64,000 nucleotides of DNA from Sulfurospirillum sp. SCADC (GTDB lineage Bacteria > Campylobacterota > Campylobacteria > Campylobacterales > Sulfurospirillaceae): NCBI RefSeq assembly GCF_000743525.1, contig NZ_JQGK01000015.1, positions 1 to 64,000 on the forward strand, written 5' to 3'. Position 1 is the stretch's first letter; each line of letters begins with the position of its first letter. The position numbers and the translations under genes are program-made. The notes below the pieces were generated by a model. It made no database searches, was not told the DNA's origin, and was given only the letters and a program-made list of their open reading frames with translations. Positions 26,163-35,538 of the stretch are shown here, piece after piece.

Positions 26163-27608
26163 TTACAAGCCTTGATTTTTAAGTGCCGCCACAATCGCCG
26201 CGATGTGCTCATGTTTGATCTCATCTTCTTCGATGTCAAGAATCGCATCGAGGGTAAAGGTTGGCAATTTTTGATCCAAATAGGTCGTGGTAAAGAGACC
26301 ATTTTTAAAATCTTCATCCCGCACGATTTGACGATGCAGGGGAATATTCGTCGGAATGCCAGAGATGATAAACTCATCGAGTGCGCGTCTAGCTTTGCGC
26401 ACCACGCCATCCCAGTCAATGCCCACAACGATCATTTTACCGATCATGGAATCATAATTCGTTGGCACCACATAATCTTTAAAGCCAATGGCATCAAGTC
26501 TCACACCAGGACCGCCGGGAGAGAGGTAGGTTGTAATGCGACCCGAAGAGGGAATAAAACCATTTTTAGGATCTTCCGCGTTGATACGACACTCAATCGC
26601 GTAGCCTCGAAATTTAATGTCTTCTTGCATCGTAGGAAGCGGTTCGCCCTCCGCAATGCGGATCATACTTTGAACGATGTCGATGCCTGTAATCGCTTCC
26701 GTGATCGTATGCTCCACTTGCACCCTCGTGTTCATCTCGATAAAGAAGAAATTATCGTCCTCATCGACCAAATACTCCACCGTTCCCACGCTCTCATAGC
26801 CTAGTTTAAACATCGCTTTTTTAGACGCGCGAAGCAGTTCATTGCGCACTTTTGGGTTAAGCCTAGGACTCGGAGCGATCTCCACCACTTTTTGATGGCG
26901 ACGTTGGATCGAACAGTCGCGTTCGCCTAAGTGAATTACATTGCCAAATTTGTCCGCCATGACTTGGACTTCAATGTGGCGAGGATTTTGCACGTATTTT
27001 TCAATAAACGCATCGCCTCTGCCAAAAAAGCGCTCTGCCTCTTTGGTGGCAGCTTCAAACATCGCAATAAACTCTTCCTCTTTTTTGACAATACGCATCC
27101 CTTTTCCACCACCGCCAAAAGCGGCTTTGATGATCACAGGAAAACCAATCTCACGTGCCACACGAATCGCCGCATCCATCTCAAGAATGGGCTGATCGGT
27201 ACCGCCAAGCACGGGAACACCGACGGCTTTCATGGCAATTTTTGATGCCATTTTGTCACCAAAAAGGGCGATATGATCCGGCTTTGGACCAATGAAAGCA
27301 ATGTCATGATCGATACAATACTGCGCAAAATCAGCATTCTCAGATAAAAAGCCGTATCCTGGATGAATCGCGTCTGCCCCAACCTCGATGGCAAGTGCTA
27401 CGATCTTTTTATAATCCAGATACACCTGAATAGGATCGCCCTTGAGCAGATAACTCTCATCTGCTTTACGAACCCAAACACCATTCGCATCAATCGTTGA
27501 AAAGACACACACACTCTTAATCTCCAACTCTTTACATGCTCTAATGATTCTAAGCGCGATCTCTCCGCGATTGGCGATCAATACCTTTGTGATTTTTCGT
27601 GCGTCCAC
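26163..27608 (-). CDS. pycA: Biotin carboxylase, probably pyruvate carboxylase subunit A
   Basis: ATP-grasp biotin carboxylase, cytoplasmic: KVLIANRGEIALRIIRAC, DAIHPGYGFLSENADF, KAAFGGGGKGMRIV (ATP loop), EKYVQNPRHIEVQV and FIEMNTRVQVEHTITE. Start set at the GTG at 27608 (GGGAG upstream, 481 residues, the length of Campylobacter PycA). Two-subunit pyruvate carboxylase is common in Campylobacterota, with the biotin carrier half elsewhere, as here. An acetyl-CoA carboxylase AccC is the main alternative. Confidence 0.85.
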   Translation of the reverse strand: MDARKITKVLIANRGEIALRIIRACKELEIKSVCVFSTIDANGVWVRKADESYLLKGDPIQVYLDYKKIVALAIEVGADAIHPGYGFLSENADFAQYCIDHDIAFIGPKPDHIALFGDKMASKIAMKAVGVPVLGGTDQPILEMDAAIRVAREIGFPVIIKAAFGGGGKGMRIVKKEEEFIAMFEAATKEAERFFGRGDAFIEKYVQNPRHIEVQVMADKFGNVIHLGERDCSIQRRHQKVVEIAPSPRLNPKVRNELLRASKKAMFKLGYESVGTVEYLVDEDDNFFFIEMNTRVQVEHTITEAITGIDIVQSMIRIAEGEPLPTMQEDIKFRGYAIECRINAEDPKNGFIPSSGRITTYLSPGGPGVRLDAIGFKDYVVPTNYDSMIGKMIVVGIDWDGVVRKARRALDEFIISGIPTNIPLHRQIVRDEDFKNGLFTTTYLDQKLPTFTLDAILDIEEDEIKHEHIAAIVAALKNQGL

Positions 27609-27698
27609 GTCTCTTCTCCCACTCAAAATGAAGCACAAATTATAGCACTTAAATATTAAAGTAATCTCCGTCTTTAAGACATAATTTTGACATAATTT

Positions 27699-29561
27699 TT
27701 ACAGCCACTCTTCGCGATGCACACTCTCATCAATGTCACGTCCCATACGTTGGTGCAACGCCCAATAATAGTCCACAAACTTCTGAATCCCTTCATCATT
27801 GGGTCTGTAAACGCCACCTTCTTTACATGTAAAACGCTCCAAAAAGAGTTTTGCATCCCGTTTTGCGAGGTAATGCTGCAACAATTCCGTATAGGTTTGA
27901 AGGTACCACGCTTTGAGTCGTTCATACGTTTCAACACGAAGATCGATCGTTAAGGTTTCATCAAACGCCAAGACGCCACTGTGAAAGAGTCCGCTCAGAT
28001 GGATCAACCCTTCACAATAATAGGGCTCCACTTCGCCCGTTTTCATCCACGCGATAAGCCCAACCGAGCGCTTGATGACATCGCGTAACAGCGCCATTTT
28101 AAGCGTTTCATCTTCCTTCATAAAAAACGCAACCAAGCCACCCGTAGTCGCTTTAAACTCCTCGATGTTTTTAAACACGCCACTTTGATTCATCCGCGTT
28201 TCGGTGTCGTGGTCCATCCATAAAATATGCCCAAACTCATGCCCGATGGTGCTCACTTCATAGACTTGATGCCATAACGACGCTTGATGAAAGATGATCT
28301 CACGTTCCGCGTCCATAAACGCTTTGCCAAAAACCTGCTGGTTGATTTTTAAAAAGGGTTTCGCACGCAGAGAATCCAAGATATTATCCGAAAAAGCAAA
28401 GATCTTTTTGCCGAGTTCTTGGCTGACCGTTTCGTCATTGGGAACCACTTGCGCGGAGAAAAGCCCGTTAAATTCCGCGGCGTAAAACAGCGCAGGACGC
28501 CCGATGTAGAGCTGAACACGCTTGAGATTTGAGAGGACATTCTCTTTTACATGTAAAGCATTGTCACCGTTTTGATCAAACAATGTGGTAAACATATTTA
28601 AAATGCGATCAAACGTGCCATACGCCGCTTTGTTTTCAGGGCTAGAGACTCTGACATCCCACTCCAAGGCGACCGCTTTTTTGTAGTGATCTTCGTAGTA
28701 TTCCAAAGGATGCCCGATCTGAATCGGCGTGGTGATTTTCATCCATCTGCGATCCACTTCCGCCCATTTGGCGATCAGTTCACTGCGCTCCTCTTCCCCA
28801 AACGCCTCATCAAGCGCTCTAAAATAGTCAATGTAAAACGTTTTGTGATCCCAATCAGGATCGTCCATCTCGCACAGATCGTCGCACAAACCCTGCAACG
28901 CACTTCTAACCTGCTGAACCTCTTTTGCAAACGCTGTTGCATAGGCTTTGGCGACGTAACCGCCCTCCACTTTTTCAAGCACCGAATAGGAACGATCACC
29001 CTCTTCCCCATTGGGAGCAGAATCGAGTAAGCCGTTTACATGTAACATCTGTGCGATTGCTTCTTGATCGTTGTTATATTCGAGTTCCAAAAGAGGGTTG
29101 ATCGTGTTGATGATGTGCTCATTCCACGAAGATTGCCAACTGCTTAAAGCCAGACCGACCTCATGAACCCCACGCAAGATGCGTCGGTAAAACGGTGAAA
29201 AAAGCCACTCTTTATCCACAAGTGCTAAAAGCTCGCCGTGTGATTTGATGTAAAATTCACTCGCCCAAAGATAGGCTTTTTCTTTCGCTTGAGTGATGAA
29301 AACCTCATCTTTTCCCTCTTTTTCCAACGCTTGCACGAGCTGTTCATCCCGAAGGTTGATCAGTCGCGTGAGTGCTGCAACCCTGTTTTCACGAATCAAC
29401 GAAAGCTCAACGCTCTGTAAAAAGGTGTCGATAAATGCTTCGATACGTTTATCATATGTCTGTGACTCCACAATACTAAAGTAATTCCCAAGCTCCCTTT
29501 GGCGCTCACCTAAAAGATCGTAAAATCGTTTTAAATCATTTTCAAATTTCTGGCTCATCAT
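27699..29561 (-). CDS. ciaB: CiaB-family protein with a metalloprotease-like HExxH motif
   Basis: About 620 residues, matching the length of Campylobacter invasion antigen B (~610). It carries GHEFGHILWMDHD, resembling a zinc metallopeptidase active site (HEFGH), followed ~50 residues later by acidic helices. Homologues occur in non-pathogenic Campylobacterota, so an invasion role should not be assumed; a peptidase role is inferred. The first ATG is at 29561 (a second at 29558), with a purine-rich site ahead. It holds three TTACATGTAA copies (27833 as FTCK, 28547 as LHVK, 29036 as LHVN), the most of any gene here. Confidence 0.72.
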   Translation of the reverse strand: MMSQKFENDLKRFYDLLGERQRELGNYFSIVESQTYDKRIEAFIDTFLQSVELSLIRENRVAALTRLINLRDEQLVQALEKEGKDEVFITQAKEKAYLWASEFYIKSHGELLALVDKEWLFSPFYRRILRGVHEVGLALSSWQSSWNEHIINTINPLLELEYNNDQEAIAQMLHVNGLLDSAPNGEEGDRSYSVLEKVEGGYVAKAYATAFAKEVQQVRSALQGLCDDLCEMDDPDWDHKTFYIDYFRALDEAFGEEERSELIAKWAEVDRRWMKITTPIQIGHPLEYYEDHYKKAVALEWDVRVSSPENKAAYGTFDRILNMFTTLFDQNGDNALHVKENVLSNLKRVQLYIGRPALFYAAEFNGLFSAQVVPNDETVSQELGKKIFAFSDNILDSLRAKPFLKINQQVFGKAFMDAEREIIFHQASLWHQVYEVSTIGHEFGHILWMDHDTETRMNQSGVFKNIEEFKATTGGLVAFFMKEDETLKMALLRDVIKRSVGLIAWMKTGEVEPYYCEGLIHLSGLFHSGVLAFDETLTIDLRVETYERLKAWYLQTYTELLQHYLAKRDAKLFLERFTCKEGGVYRPNDEGIQKFVDYYWALHQRMGRDIDESVHREEWL

Positions 29562-29705
29562 TCTTCTCACATTTGTTTGTCAATTTCAGTATAATCTTAA
29601 CGCCTTTTTCATCTATACAAGGTTAAGAAAAAGAGCTGTCCAACAAAATTCTCAACGATTGCCGATTTAGCTCATTGATCCTAGATCATTAAACCAGGAG
29701 TTGCT

Positions 29706-30833
29706 ATGACCAGCCGCTACGAATCCATCAACACTTATTTGAATCGAGGCATTATCGAGGCGAATATCGCCTATGCCAAAATGCACCAAAGCTCTTTTTC
29801 GATTGTAAAGTTTGGGTTTGAAGTTGACTTGGAAGATGGCTTTTTCTTTAAAGATCTCATCGCGTTTATTCACACAGAACTTGGCTTTCACACGCTATTA
29901 CAGCAAGGTGTGAACACTTTTTTGATCGTTTTGCGCGAGATTAAAATTCACCATGCCAAAAAAGTGCTCAAAAAACTAGAACACTCCATCAAACAAAATT
30001 TTAAAATAGAGATCAAACACATAGGGCTCACTCTTTTTGATGCGACCGATAGCTACAAATCGCTCTTAGACCGCTTGGATAAATACTACGTCATGTCACG
30101 CCTCTCAAGCCGTAAAAAGATCTTTTATGGCACTTTGGATTTTGACTTTTACGAGACCCAAAATAAAAATGATGTCTTAGCCTCCATCTTACGCAAAGAA
30201 AATACCGTCACCTTGCACAATCTTTACAACGGCATTCCCATCAAAGAGATCACAACGATTGCTAAGTTTGATGAGGGTATCGCGCAGATCAAGGTCATGA
30301 CACCCAAAATTTTCTACTACACGAAAGAGAGTTTTACCTTTATTCAACACGACAAAATCCCAAGCATCATCAAAGCCAAAATCATCAAAGTTGATCCAGC
30401 TAAAACCTTGGTCGTGCTTGCCAATTTGGAGTTTTTAGATGCTTCCCCACTGGATCGAAGTTACATCAGGGTTCAACCTCAAAAACCCATCAATGCAACC
30501 CTCTTGATCAATAAAATTAAATTCATTGATGGCATGCTTGAGACGATCTCAGAGAGCTCTGTGGTTTTACATGTAAAGCTTGAGAATATTGAAAAAATCA
30601 TTCACCAAGATTTTGTGGAAAAAGAGTTTGATATCACCTTTCATATCCCCAGTGAAAAAGGCTTTTTAACGATGGTTTCCGCCAAAGCGACCATTTTTAG
30701 CATTATTAACGAAACCATTGTGGTCAATCTTCAAACAAATACGTTTATGAAATCCAAACTAAAAGAGTACGTCTCCATGCGTCAAAATGCCCTTTTGGTG
30801 GACTTAAGGCAACAACTTAAACACATGAGCTAG
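29706..30833 (+). CDS. Unknown protein, possibly degenerate GGDEF-like plus PilZ-like
   Basis: Not recognised as a named family. The first ~150 residues have an alternating strand/helix pattern reminiscent of a short, catalytically empty GGDEF fold (SIVKFGFEVDL, TFLIVLREIKI, IGLTLFDATDSYKSLLDRLD). Residues ~210-340 are strand-rich with RSYIRVQP followed by a SESSVVLHV strand, reminiscent of PilZ cyclic-di-GMP receptors (RxxxR...DxSxxG), but the second motif is imperfect. AGGAG lies just before the ATG at 29706. One TTACATGTAA at 30567 is read as LHVK. It could read the signal made by the EAL/GGDEF protein upstream. Confidence 0.45.
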   Translation: MTSRYESINTYLNRGIIEANIAYAKMHQSSFSIVKFGFEVDLEDGFFFKDLIAFIHTELGFHTLLQQGVNTFLIVLREIKIHHAKKVLKKLEHSIKQNFKIEIKHIGLTLFDATDSYKSLLDRLDKYYVMSRLSSRKKIFYGTLDFDFYETQNKNDVLASILRKENTVTLHNLYNGIPIKEITTIAKFDEGIAQIKVMTPKIFYYTKESFTFIQHDKIPSIIKAKIIKVDPAKTLVVLANLEFLDASPLDRSYIRVQPQKPINATLLINKIKFIDGMLETISESSVVLHVKLENIEKIIHQDFVEKEFDITFHIPSEKGFLTMVSAKATIFSIINETIVVNLQTNTFMKSKLKEYVSMRQNALLVDLRQQLKHMS

Positions 30834-30930
30834 CCAAACGTTCAGCATCTTTAGTAGATTTAAAGTGAACTTATACTACATTTCCCGCTTACACTAAAAT
30901 CATTACAGATTGATTACAAAAAGGAAATGT

Positions 30931-32538
30931 ATGGAGTTAAAATCCATCAAAGATGTTCAAAAAGCTGAGGGATTCGGGCTCAATGACCTCATCAAACTTA
31001 TCGGTGCTATCACGTTTATTCTCCTTGTTATCTGGTATGTTTCCACTCTCTCCAATGACCTCCCCAACAAAAATATTCTGATCATCACCGCTATTTTTGG
31101 TGGATACATGGCGATCAACATTGGAGCCAATGATGTTGCCAACAACGTAGGGCCAGCCGTTGGGGCGCAAGCCATCACCATTTTTGGCGCGGTCATCATC
31201 GCGGCGATTTTTGAAGCAGCAGGCTCACTTATCGCAGGGGGTGACGTTGTGGGCACCATCAAAAATGGCATCATTGACCCTAAAATGATTCACGATACCA
31301 ACACCTTTATTTGGCTGATGATGGCGGCGTTACTCGCAGGGGCTATTTGGCTGAACCTTGCTACTGCTTTTGGCGCACCCGTTTCCACCACGCACGCGAT
31401 TGTGGGAGGTGTAGCAGGTGCTGGTATTGCCGCAGCGGGATTTGATGTTGTGAACTGGTCTAAAATGGGTGAAATTGTCTTTAGTTGGGTGCTCTCACCC
31501 TTTCTGGGTGGCATTGTGGCGGCAGGATTTCTCTATTTTATCAAACAAACGGTTATCTACCAAGACAATATGCAAGAAGCAGCACGCAAAGTGGTGCCAT
31601 GGATGATCGCCATTATGACCTGGTCTTTTGGTACCTACATCATCCTCAAAGGGGTTCAGCAGATTGTTAAAGTAAACTTTCTTACGGCTTCAGCCATCAG
31701 TTTTATTTTAGCGATCATCACCTTTTTTCTTGTCAAATCCTCCATCGCACGCAAAGAAGAGATGCCCAATACCCGAGACTCCATCAACAGTTATTTCAAT
31801 ATTCCCCTTATCTTCTCCGCAGCCCTCTTAAGTTTTGCCCATGGCGCTAACGATGTCGCCAATGCCATTGGACCTTTAGCCGGTATTTACGATGCGTTGA
31901 CAACTGGAAGTATCTCCTCGACCGCAGGGATTCCGATTTGGGTGATGCTCCTTGGAGCTTCTGGTATTATCGTGGGACTTGGATTGTATGGACCACGTCT
32001 TATTAAAACCGTTGGCAGCGAGATCACGGAACTGGATCAAATTCGCGCGTTTTGTGTCGCGATGTCAGCAGCACTCACGGTCATCATCGCTTCGCAAATG
32101 GGGTTACCTGTCAGCTCAACCCACATTGCCGTAGGCGCTGTCTTTGGCGTGGGGTTTTTACGTGAATATTTGATGAAAGATCCCATTAAACTGACCGAAG
32201 AGGATCTGAAGCAACACAAACTGGATGATGAGATGCAAAAGCTTGAAGAGTACAAACACTCACTTGAATCGCTTGGCAAACTCAAAAAAGTAGATCCTAT
32301 CTTAGTCAAAACACTCATGAGTAAAATTAATGAAGAAAAGGCTATCATTAGCCATATTTATGAAGGTGAATTAGAACTGAGTAAAGTTGAGAAAAAAGCC
32401 ATTAAAGCCGTTCGTAAACATGAACTGGTCAAACGCTCTGCACTTAAAATGATCCTTGCGGCATGGCTCATTACGGTTCCTGCTTCTGCTCTTTTAGCCA
32501 CTATATTTTACTTTATGATTCGAGGAATGCTGCTGTAG
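30931..32538 (+). CDS. pit: Inorganic phosphate transporter, Pit (PHO-4) family
   Basis: About ten hydrophobic helices with the duplicated Pit signatures: NIGANDVANNVGPAVGA near residue 65 and AHGANDVANAIGPLAGI near 300, plus VSTTHAIVGG and VSSTHIAVGA. A helical cytosolic insert (~residues 425-500, KLEEYKHSL) precedes the last membrane helix. I set the ATG at 30931 (AAGGAAA upstream, 535 residues); a TTG start at 30910 is unlikely. Ion-coupled, low-affinity phosphate uptake fits the pst and pho genes nearby. No Pho box is visible upstream. Confidence 0.92.
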   Translation: MELKSIKDVQKAEGFGLNDLIKLIGAITFILLVIWYVSTLSNDLPNKNILIITAIFGGYMAINIGANDVANNVGPAVGAQAITIFGAVIIAAIFEAAGSLIAGGDVVGTIKNGIIDPKMIHDTNTFIWLMMAALLAGAIWLNLATAFGAPVSTTHAIVGGVAGAGIAAAGFDVVNWSKMGEIVFSWVLSPFLGGIVAAGFLYFIKQTVIYQDNMQEAARKVVPWMIAIMTWSFGTYIILKGVQQIVKVNFLTASAISFILAIITFFLVKSSIARKEEMPNTRDSINSYFNIPLIFSAALLSFAHGANDVANAIGPLAGIYDALTTGSISSTAGIPIWVMLLGASGIIVGLGLYGPRLIKTVGSEITELDQIRAFCVAMSAALTVIIASQMGLPVSSTHIAVGAVFGVGFLREYLMKDPIKLTEEDLKQHKLDDEMQKLEEYKHSLESLGKLKKVDPILVKTLMSKINEEKAIISHIYEGELELSKVEKKAIKAVRKHELVKRSALKMILAAWLITVPASALLATIFYFMIRGMLL

Positions 32539-32549
32539 TTTTTGAAGGC

Positions 32550-32603
32550 TTCGTACGTTAGGTACGAACTCTTCTCTCTATTTTATCCCTAGTCTTTACT
32601 AGG
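32550..32603. other. Two short hairpins after the Pit gene
   Basis: TTCGTAC-n5-GTACGAA at 32550-32568 and CCTAG-n6-CTAGG at 32588-32603 lie between the phosphate transporter and the helicase, followed by a TTACATGTAA copy at 32610. They have T-rich surroundings but no true T-run, and may form a weak terminator. Confidence 0.4.
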
Positions 32604-32679
32604 CAATGTTTACATGTAAAACTCTGTTAAGATCACCTCCTGTGACACAATGAACAACCCAAAAGGAAACCCAAAATCA

Positions 32680-33927
32680 ATGTTATTTTCAGATTTAAAA
32701 CTTAATGCCTCTCTTCTCAAAGCGATTCACGATGAAGGCTATACGACCCCAACACCCGTGCAAGAAAAAGCGATTCCCTCCATATTAGAGGGTCGCGACA
32801 TGCTTGCAGGTGCGCAAACGGGTACGGGAAAAACCGCTGGTTTTACCCTGCCCATTTTAGAACTTCTCTCCCAAAAACCCCATAACAAAGCCAGACCCAT
32901 TTTGCGTGTGCTCATCTTAACACCCACGAGAGAACTTGCCGCGCAAGTGCAAGAGAGTGTCAAAGCGTATGGCAAATACCTTCCGTATAAAAGTGCGGTC
33001 ATCTTTGGAGGGGTGAGCATTAACCCTCAAATTCAGATGTTGCGTTCTGGCATCGACATTTTGGTTGCAACCCCTGGGCGTTTACTCGACCACGTTTCCC
33101 AAGGTACGATTGATCTGAAGCACGTTGAAACCTTAGTCCTCGATGAAGCCGATCGTATGCTCGATATGGGCTTTATCAAAGATATTCGCCGTGTGATTTC
33201 GTTACTTCCAACCAAGCGTCAAAATCTCCTTTTTTCAGCAACCTACTCCGATGAGATCAAAAAACTCTGCCAATCGATCTTGAAAAATCCGGTCATCGTC
33301 GAAGTAGCGCGTCGCAATACATCGAGTGAACTCGTGAACCAACGTGTGATTATGGTCGATTGCAAGCGTAAAACTGCCCTGCTTGCCAAGCTGATTCAGG
33401 AGAATAAATGGGAGCAGCTTTTGGTTTTTACGAGAACCAAACACCATGCAAACAAAGTCTCTGAATACCTTGCGAAGATCAACATCAGCTCTGCGGCAAT
33501 TCATGGCAATAAAAGCCAAGGTGCTCGTACCAAAGCGCTCGCTGATTTTAAAAATGGCTCGGTCAAAGTGCTCGTCGCAACCGACATCGCCGCACGTGGG
33601 CTCGACATCGACCAACTCCCACACGTCATCAATCTTGAACTGCCTAACATTGCGGAAGATTACGTTCACCGCATCGGACGAACCGGACGTGCGGGCAACA
33701 ATGGCGAAGCGATTTCCCTCGTGTGTGTCGATGAGCATGAGTACCTTGCAGGCATTGAAAAACTGATCAACCGTAAGTTTAAACGTGAAATCATCGAAGG
33801 ATTTGAGCCCAATCCTGACATTAAAGCAGAACCGATTCAACAAGGGCGTGGCTCAAAACCCCAAGGTCAACCGCGTCGCAGGGAGAATGCCCCTCGTGAA
33901 TACGTCGAGAAAAGAAGAAACAGGTAA
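32680..33927 (+). CDS. rhlE: DEAD-box RNA helicase, RhlE type
   Basis: ATP-dependent RNA helicase: Q-motif [10 protein letters not shown], Walker [31 protein letters not shown] (DEAD), SAT and C-terminal [11 protein letters not shown] basic Arg/Gln-rich tail, as in RhlE, may aid RNA binding. I set the start at 32680 (MLFSDLKL, 415 residues) because AAAGGAAA sits upstream. It is followed five bases later by the YaiI-family gene. Confidence 0.93.
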   Translation: MLFSDLKLNASLLKAIHDEGYTTPTPVQEKAIPSILEGRDMLAGAQTGTGKTAGFTLPILELLSQKPHNKARPILRVLILTPTRELAAQVQESVKAYGKYLPYKSAVIFGGVSINPQIQMLRSGIDILVATPGRLLDHVSQGTIDLKHVETLVLDEADRMLDMGFIKDIRRVISLLPTKRQNLLFSATYSDEIKKLCQSILKNPVIVEVARRNTSSELVNQRVIMVDCKRKTALLAKLIQENKWEQLLVFTRTKHHANKVSEYLAKINISSAAIHGNKSQGARTKALADFKNGSVKVLVATDIAARGLDIDQLPHVINLELPNIAEDYVHRIGRTGRAGNNGEAISLVCVDEHEYLAGIEKLINRKFKREIIEGFEPNPDIKAEPIQQGRGSKPQGQPRRRENAPREYVEKRRNR

Positions 33928-33931
33928 GCCA

Positions 33932-34375
33932 ATGATCTACGTTGACGCCGATGCTTTTCCCAACGCGCTTAAAGAGATTTTGCTTCGTGCAGTCTTTAAG
34001 CGTAACATTACCACCCATTTTGTGGCAAATAAAAAAATACCCTTGCAAAATTCGCCGCTACTTTCAATGATCATCGTCTCCCAAGGTGCCGATGAAGCCG
34101 ATCACTACATCGTCGAACACGCAGAGGAAGGCGACTTGGTGATCACCGCAGACATTCCCCTAGCCGACAGACTGGTGAGCAAAGGGGTGATTGCGCTTGA
34201 TCCACGCGGCACGATTTACGATGAAAGCAACATCAAAAGCTTACTTGCGATGCGCAATTTAATGCAAGAACTCCGCGATGCAGGTGAAATCACCGGTGGT
34301 CCTAGTGCGATTGGTGAAAAACAAAAGCGAGCCTTCGCCGATGCGCTCAATGCGCTCTTGCAAAAGCGACAATAG
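33932..34375 (+). CDS. YaiI/UPF0178 family protein
   Basis: A small (147 residue) PIN-like protein of the DUF188 family: MIYVDADAFPNALKEILL, SQGADEADHYIVE, GDLVITADIPLADRLV and LDPRGTIYDESNI. Function unestablished. The start at 33932 gives family length. A TTACATGTAA copy lies two bases after its stop. Confidence 0.9.
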   Translation: MIYVDADAFPNALKEILLRAVFKRNITTHFVANKKIPLQNSPLLSMIIVSQGADEADHYIVEHAEEGDLVITADIPLADRLVSKGVIALDPRGTIYDESNIKSLLAMRNLMQELRDAGEITGGPSAIGEKQKRAFADALNALLQKRQ

Positions 34376-34392
34376 ATTTACATGTAAAACGT

Positions 34393-35346
34393 TTAAGTGC
34401 CTTTGCGTTTGAAAAAGAGCAGTGTGATCATCCCAGCACAAAAGCTGACGATACAGAAGATGAACAGCGAAAATTTTGAAACCCAAGAGGCGTCCATCAG
34501 CTCATTCATCCCCTCTTTGGTTTGCGTCTTTTCTATGAGGCTGCTCAAGGTCTGCGCATTTTCATTCATTCGAGGAAGCAGCTCATCAAAGGTTGTGCTC
34601 AAGATGGCTTTTTTTGCCTGTGAATTGCGTGCGATCTGCTCGAACCCTTGGGCGTAGAGAGCAAATGCCTCTTTAAAGAGTTTGATGCGTTTGAGGCTCT
34701 CTTTATTGTCCACAACCACTTCAATTTTGTTAGCATGTTTTTCGATCTCATCTTTAAGCTCTTTGATGCGAATGAGGAAAAAGTCGTTGTTGTTGAGCAT
34801 AAAAGAGGTCACAGAAATTTTATACTTTAAAAGAGCGTCCAGCAAGTATGCTGCGCTGTTGCCGCTCATCGGGTCATTGTCCATAAACGATTGAAACAGA
34901 ATTTTGTTGGGGTGCTCTTCTAAAAGGGTGTTGTATTTTGCAAACACTGAGCCTTCAATATTCGCATTCTCCTTCTCTAGTGGTACGATCCTTTTAAACG
35001 ATTGCTCGTACGTTTTCAGATCACTGATCAAAGCGCTTACGCCTTTTTGCATCGCACTGCTTTGACGCACTAAAGGCTCTTGGCTAAGCTTGGTTAAGCT
35101 CTCAGCCAATTTCGCAGCTTCCGCATCAAAATCACGCAGGTATTTATCATCTTGCACCATCAAATACTCTTTGATGTCCAACTTCAGACGCATAATGCTA
35201 GGATTGATGGCATGGATGTTCGCTTCACTTTGATACAGTGCAGGGGCTGAAATGCCTTGGCTTGGAAGCAAAAACTGAACGATGACACTGCTCGCGAGAA
35301 GAAAGCTGAGCAAGAGAAGTAGTTGCAGGGGAGAAAAACGATTCAC
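34393..35346 (-). CDS. Two-helix membrane protein, possibly an orphan chemoreceptor-type sensor
   Basis: A signal-anchor helix (~residues 5-25) and a C-terminal helix (SLFIFCIVSFCAGMITLLFF, near residue 300) flank a ~270-residue helical periplasmic region. This layout resembles four-helix or bimodular (HBM-like) sensing domains of chemoreceptors, but no cytoplasmic signalling part follows. I set a GTG start at 35346 (AAGGA six bases upstream); the ATG at 35388 adds 14 residues. Function unknown; it may sense a ligand for an unlinked partner. Confidence 0.5.
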   Translation of the reverse strand: MNRFSPLQLLLLLSFLLASSVIVQFLLPSQGISAPALYQSEANIHAINPSIMRLKLDIKEYLMVQDDKYLRDFDAEAAKLAESLTKLSQEPLVRQSSAMQKGVSALISDLKTYEQSFKRIVPLEKENANIEGSVFAKYNTLLEEHPNKILFQSFMDNDPMSGNSAAYLLDALLKYKISVTSFMLNNNDFFLIRIKELKDEIEKHANKIEVVVDNKESLKRIKLFKEAFALYAQGFEQIARNSQAKKAILSTTFDELLPRMNENAQTLSSLIEKTQTKEGMNELMDASWVSKFSLFIFCIVSFCAGMITLLFFKRKGT

Positions 35347-35448
35347 AGGTATTCCTTCATGAGAGTTCTTCCAAAACTCTTTACACATCTTTAAAGCAAA
35401 GCTCTAAAGACTACGCTAACACTGGGTTCTCCTTGGCGGAGTGCCCAC

Positions 35449-35466
35449 GCACCTTGGGTGCTTTTT
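35449..35466 (+). terminator. Plus-strand intrinsic terminator with no plus-strand gene before it
   Basis: GCACC-TTG-GGTGC followed by five T (35462-35466), a good rho-independent signal on the plus strand. The nearest plus-strand gene ends 1 kb earlier, with a minus-strand gene between. It may end a small RNA or be coincidental. Confidence 0.45.
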
Positions 35467-35494
35467 CTTCGTGCAAAATGAGTTTTGCACGAAG
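35467..35494. other. Long hairpin beside pstB
   Basis: CTTCGTGCAAAA-TGAG-TTTTGCACGAAG gives a 12-base perfect stem and 4-base loop in the 193-base interval between the sensor gene and pstB. It is adjacent to two TTACATGTAA copies (35499, 35522). It is probably the 3' end structure of the pst messenger, though without a clear T-run. Confidence 0.6.
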
Positions 35495-35538
35495 TCTATT
35501 ACATGTAAAGCCTAAAGCGCTTTACATGTAAGCGCTAT

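Noticed and set aside
26157-26804. 215-codon plus-strand frame
   Set aside because: Antisense to the biotin carboxylase, without recognisable features.
30840-30930. Possible Pho box before the Pit transporter
   Set aside because: The TGATTACA-like bits lack the second repeat and the 11-base spacing.
33235-33843. 202-codon minus-strand frame
   Set aside because: Antisense to the RhlE helicase; composition and motifs support only the plus-strand gene.
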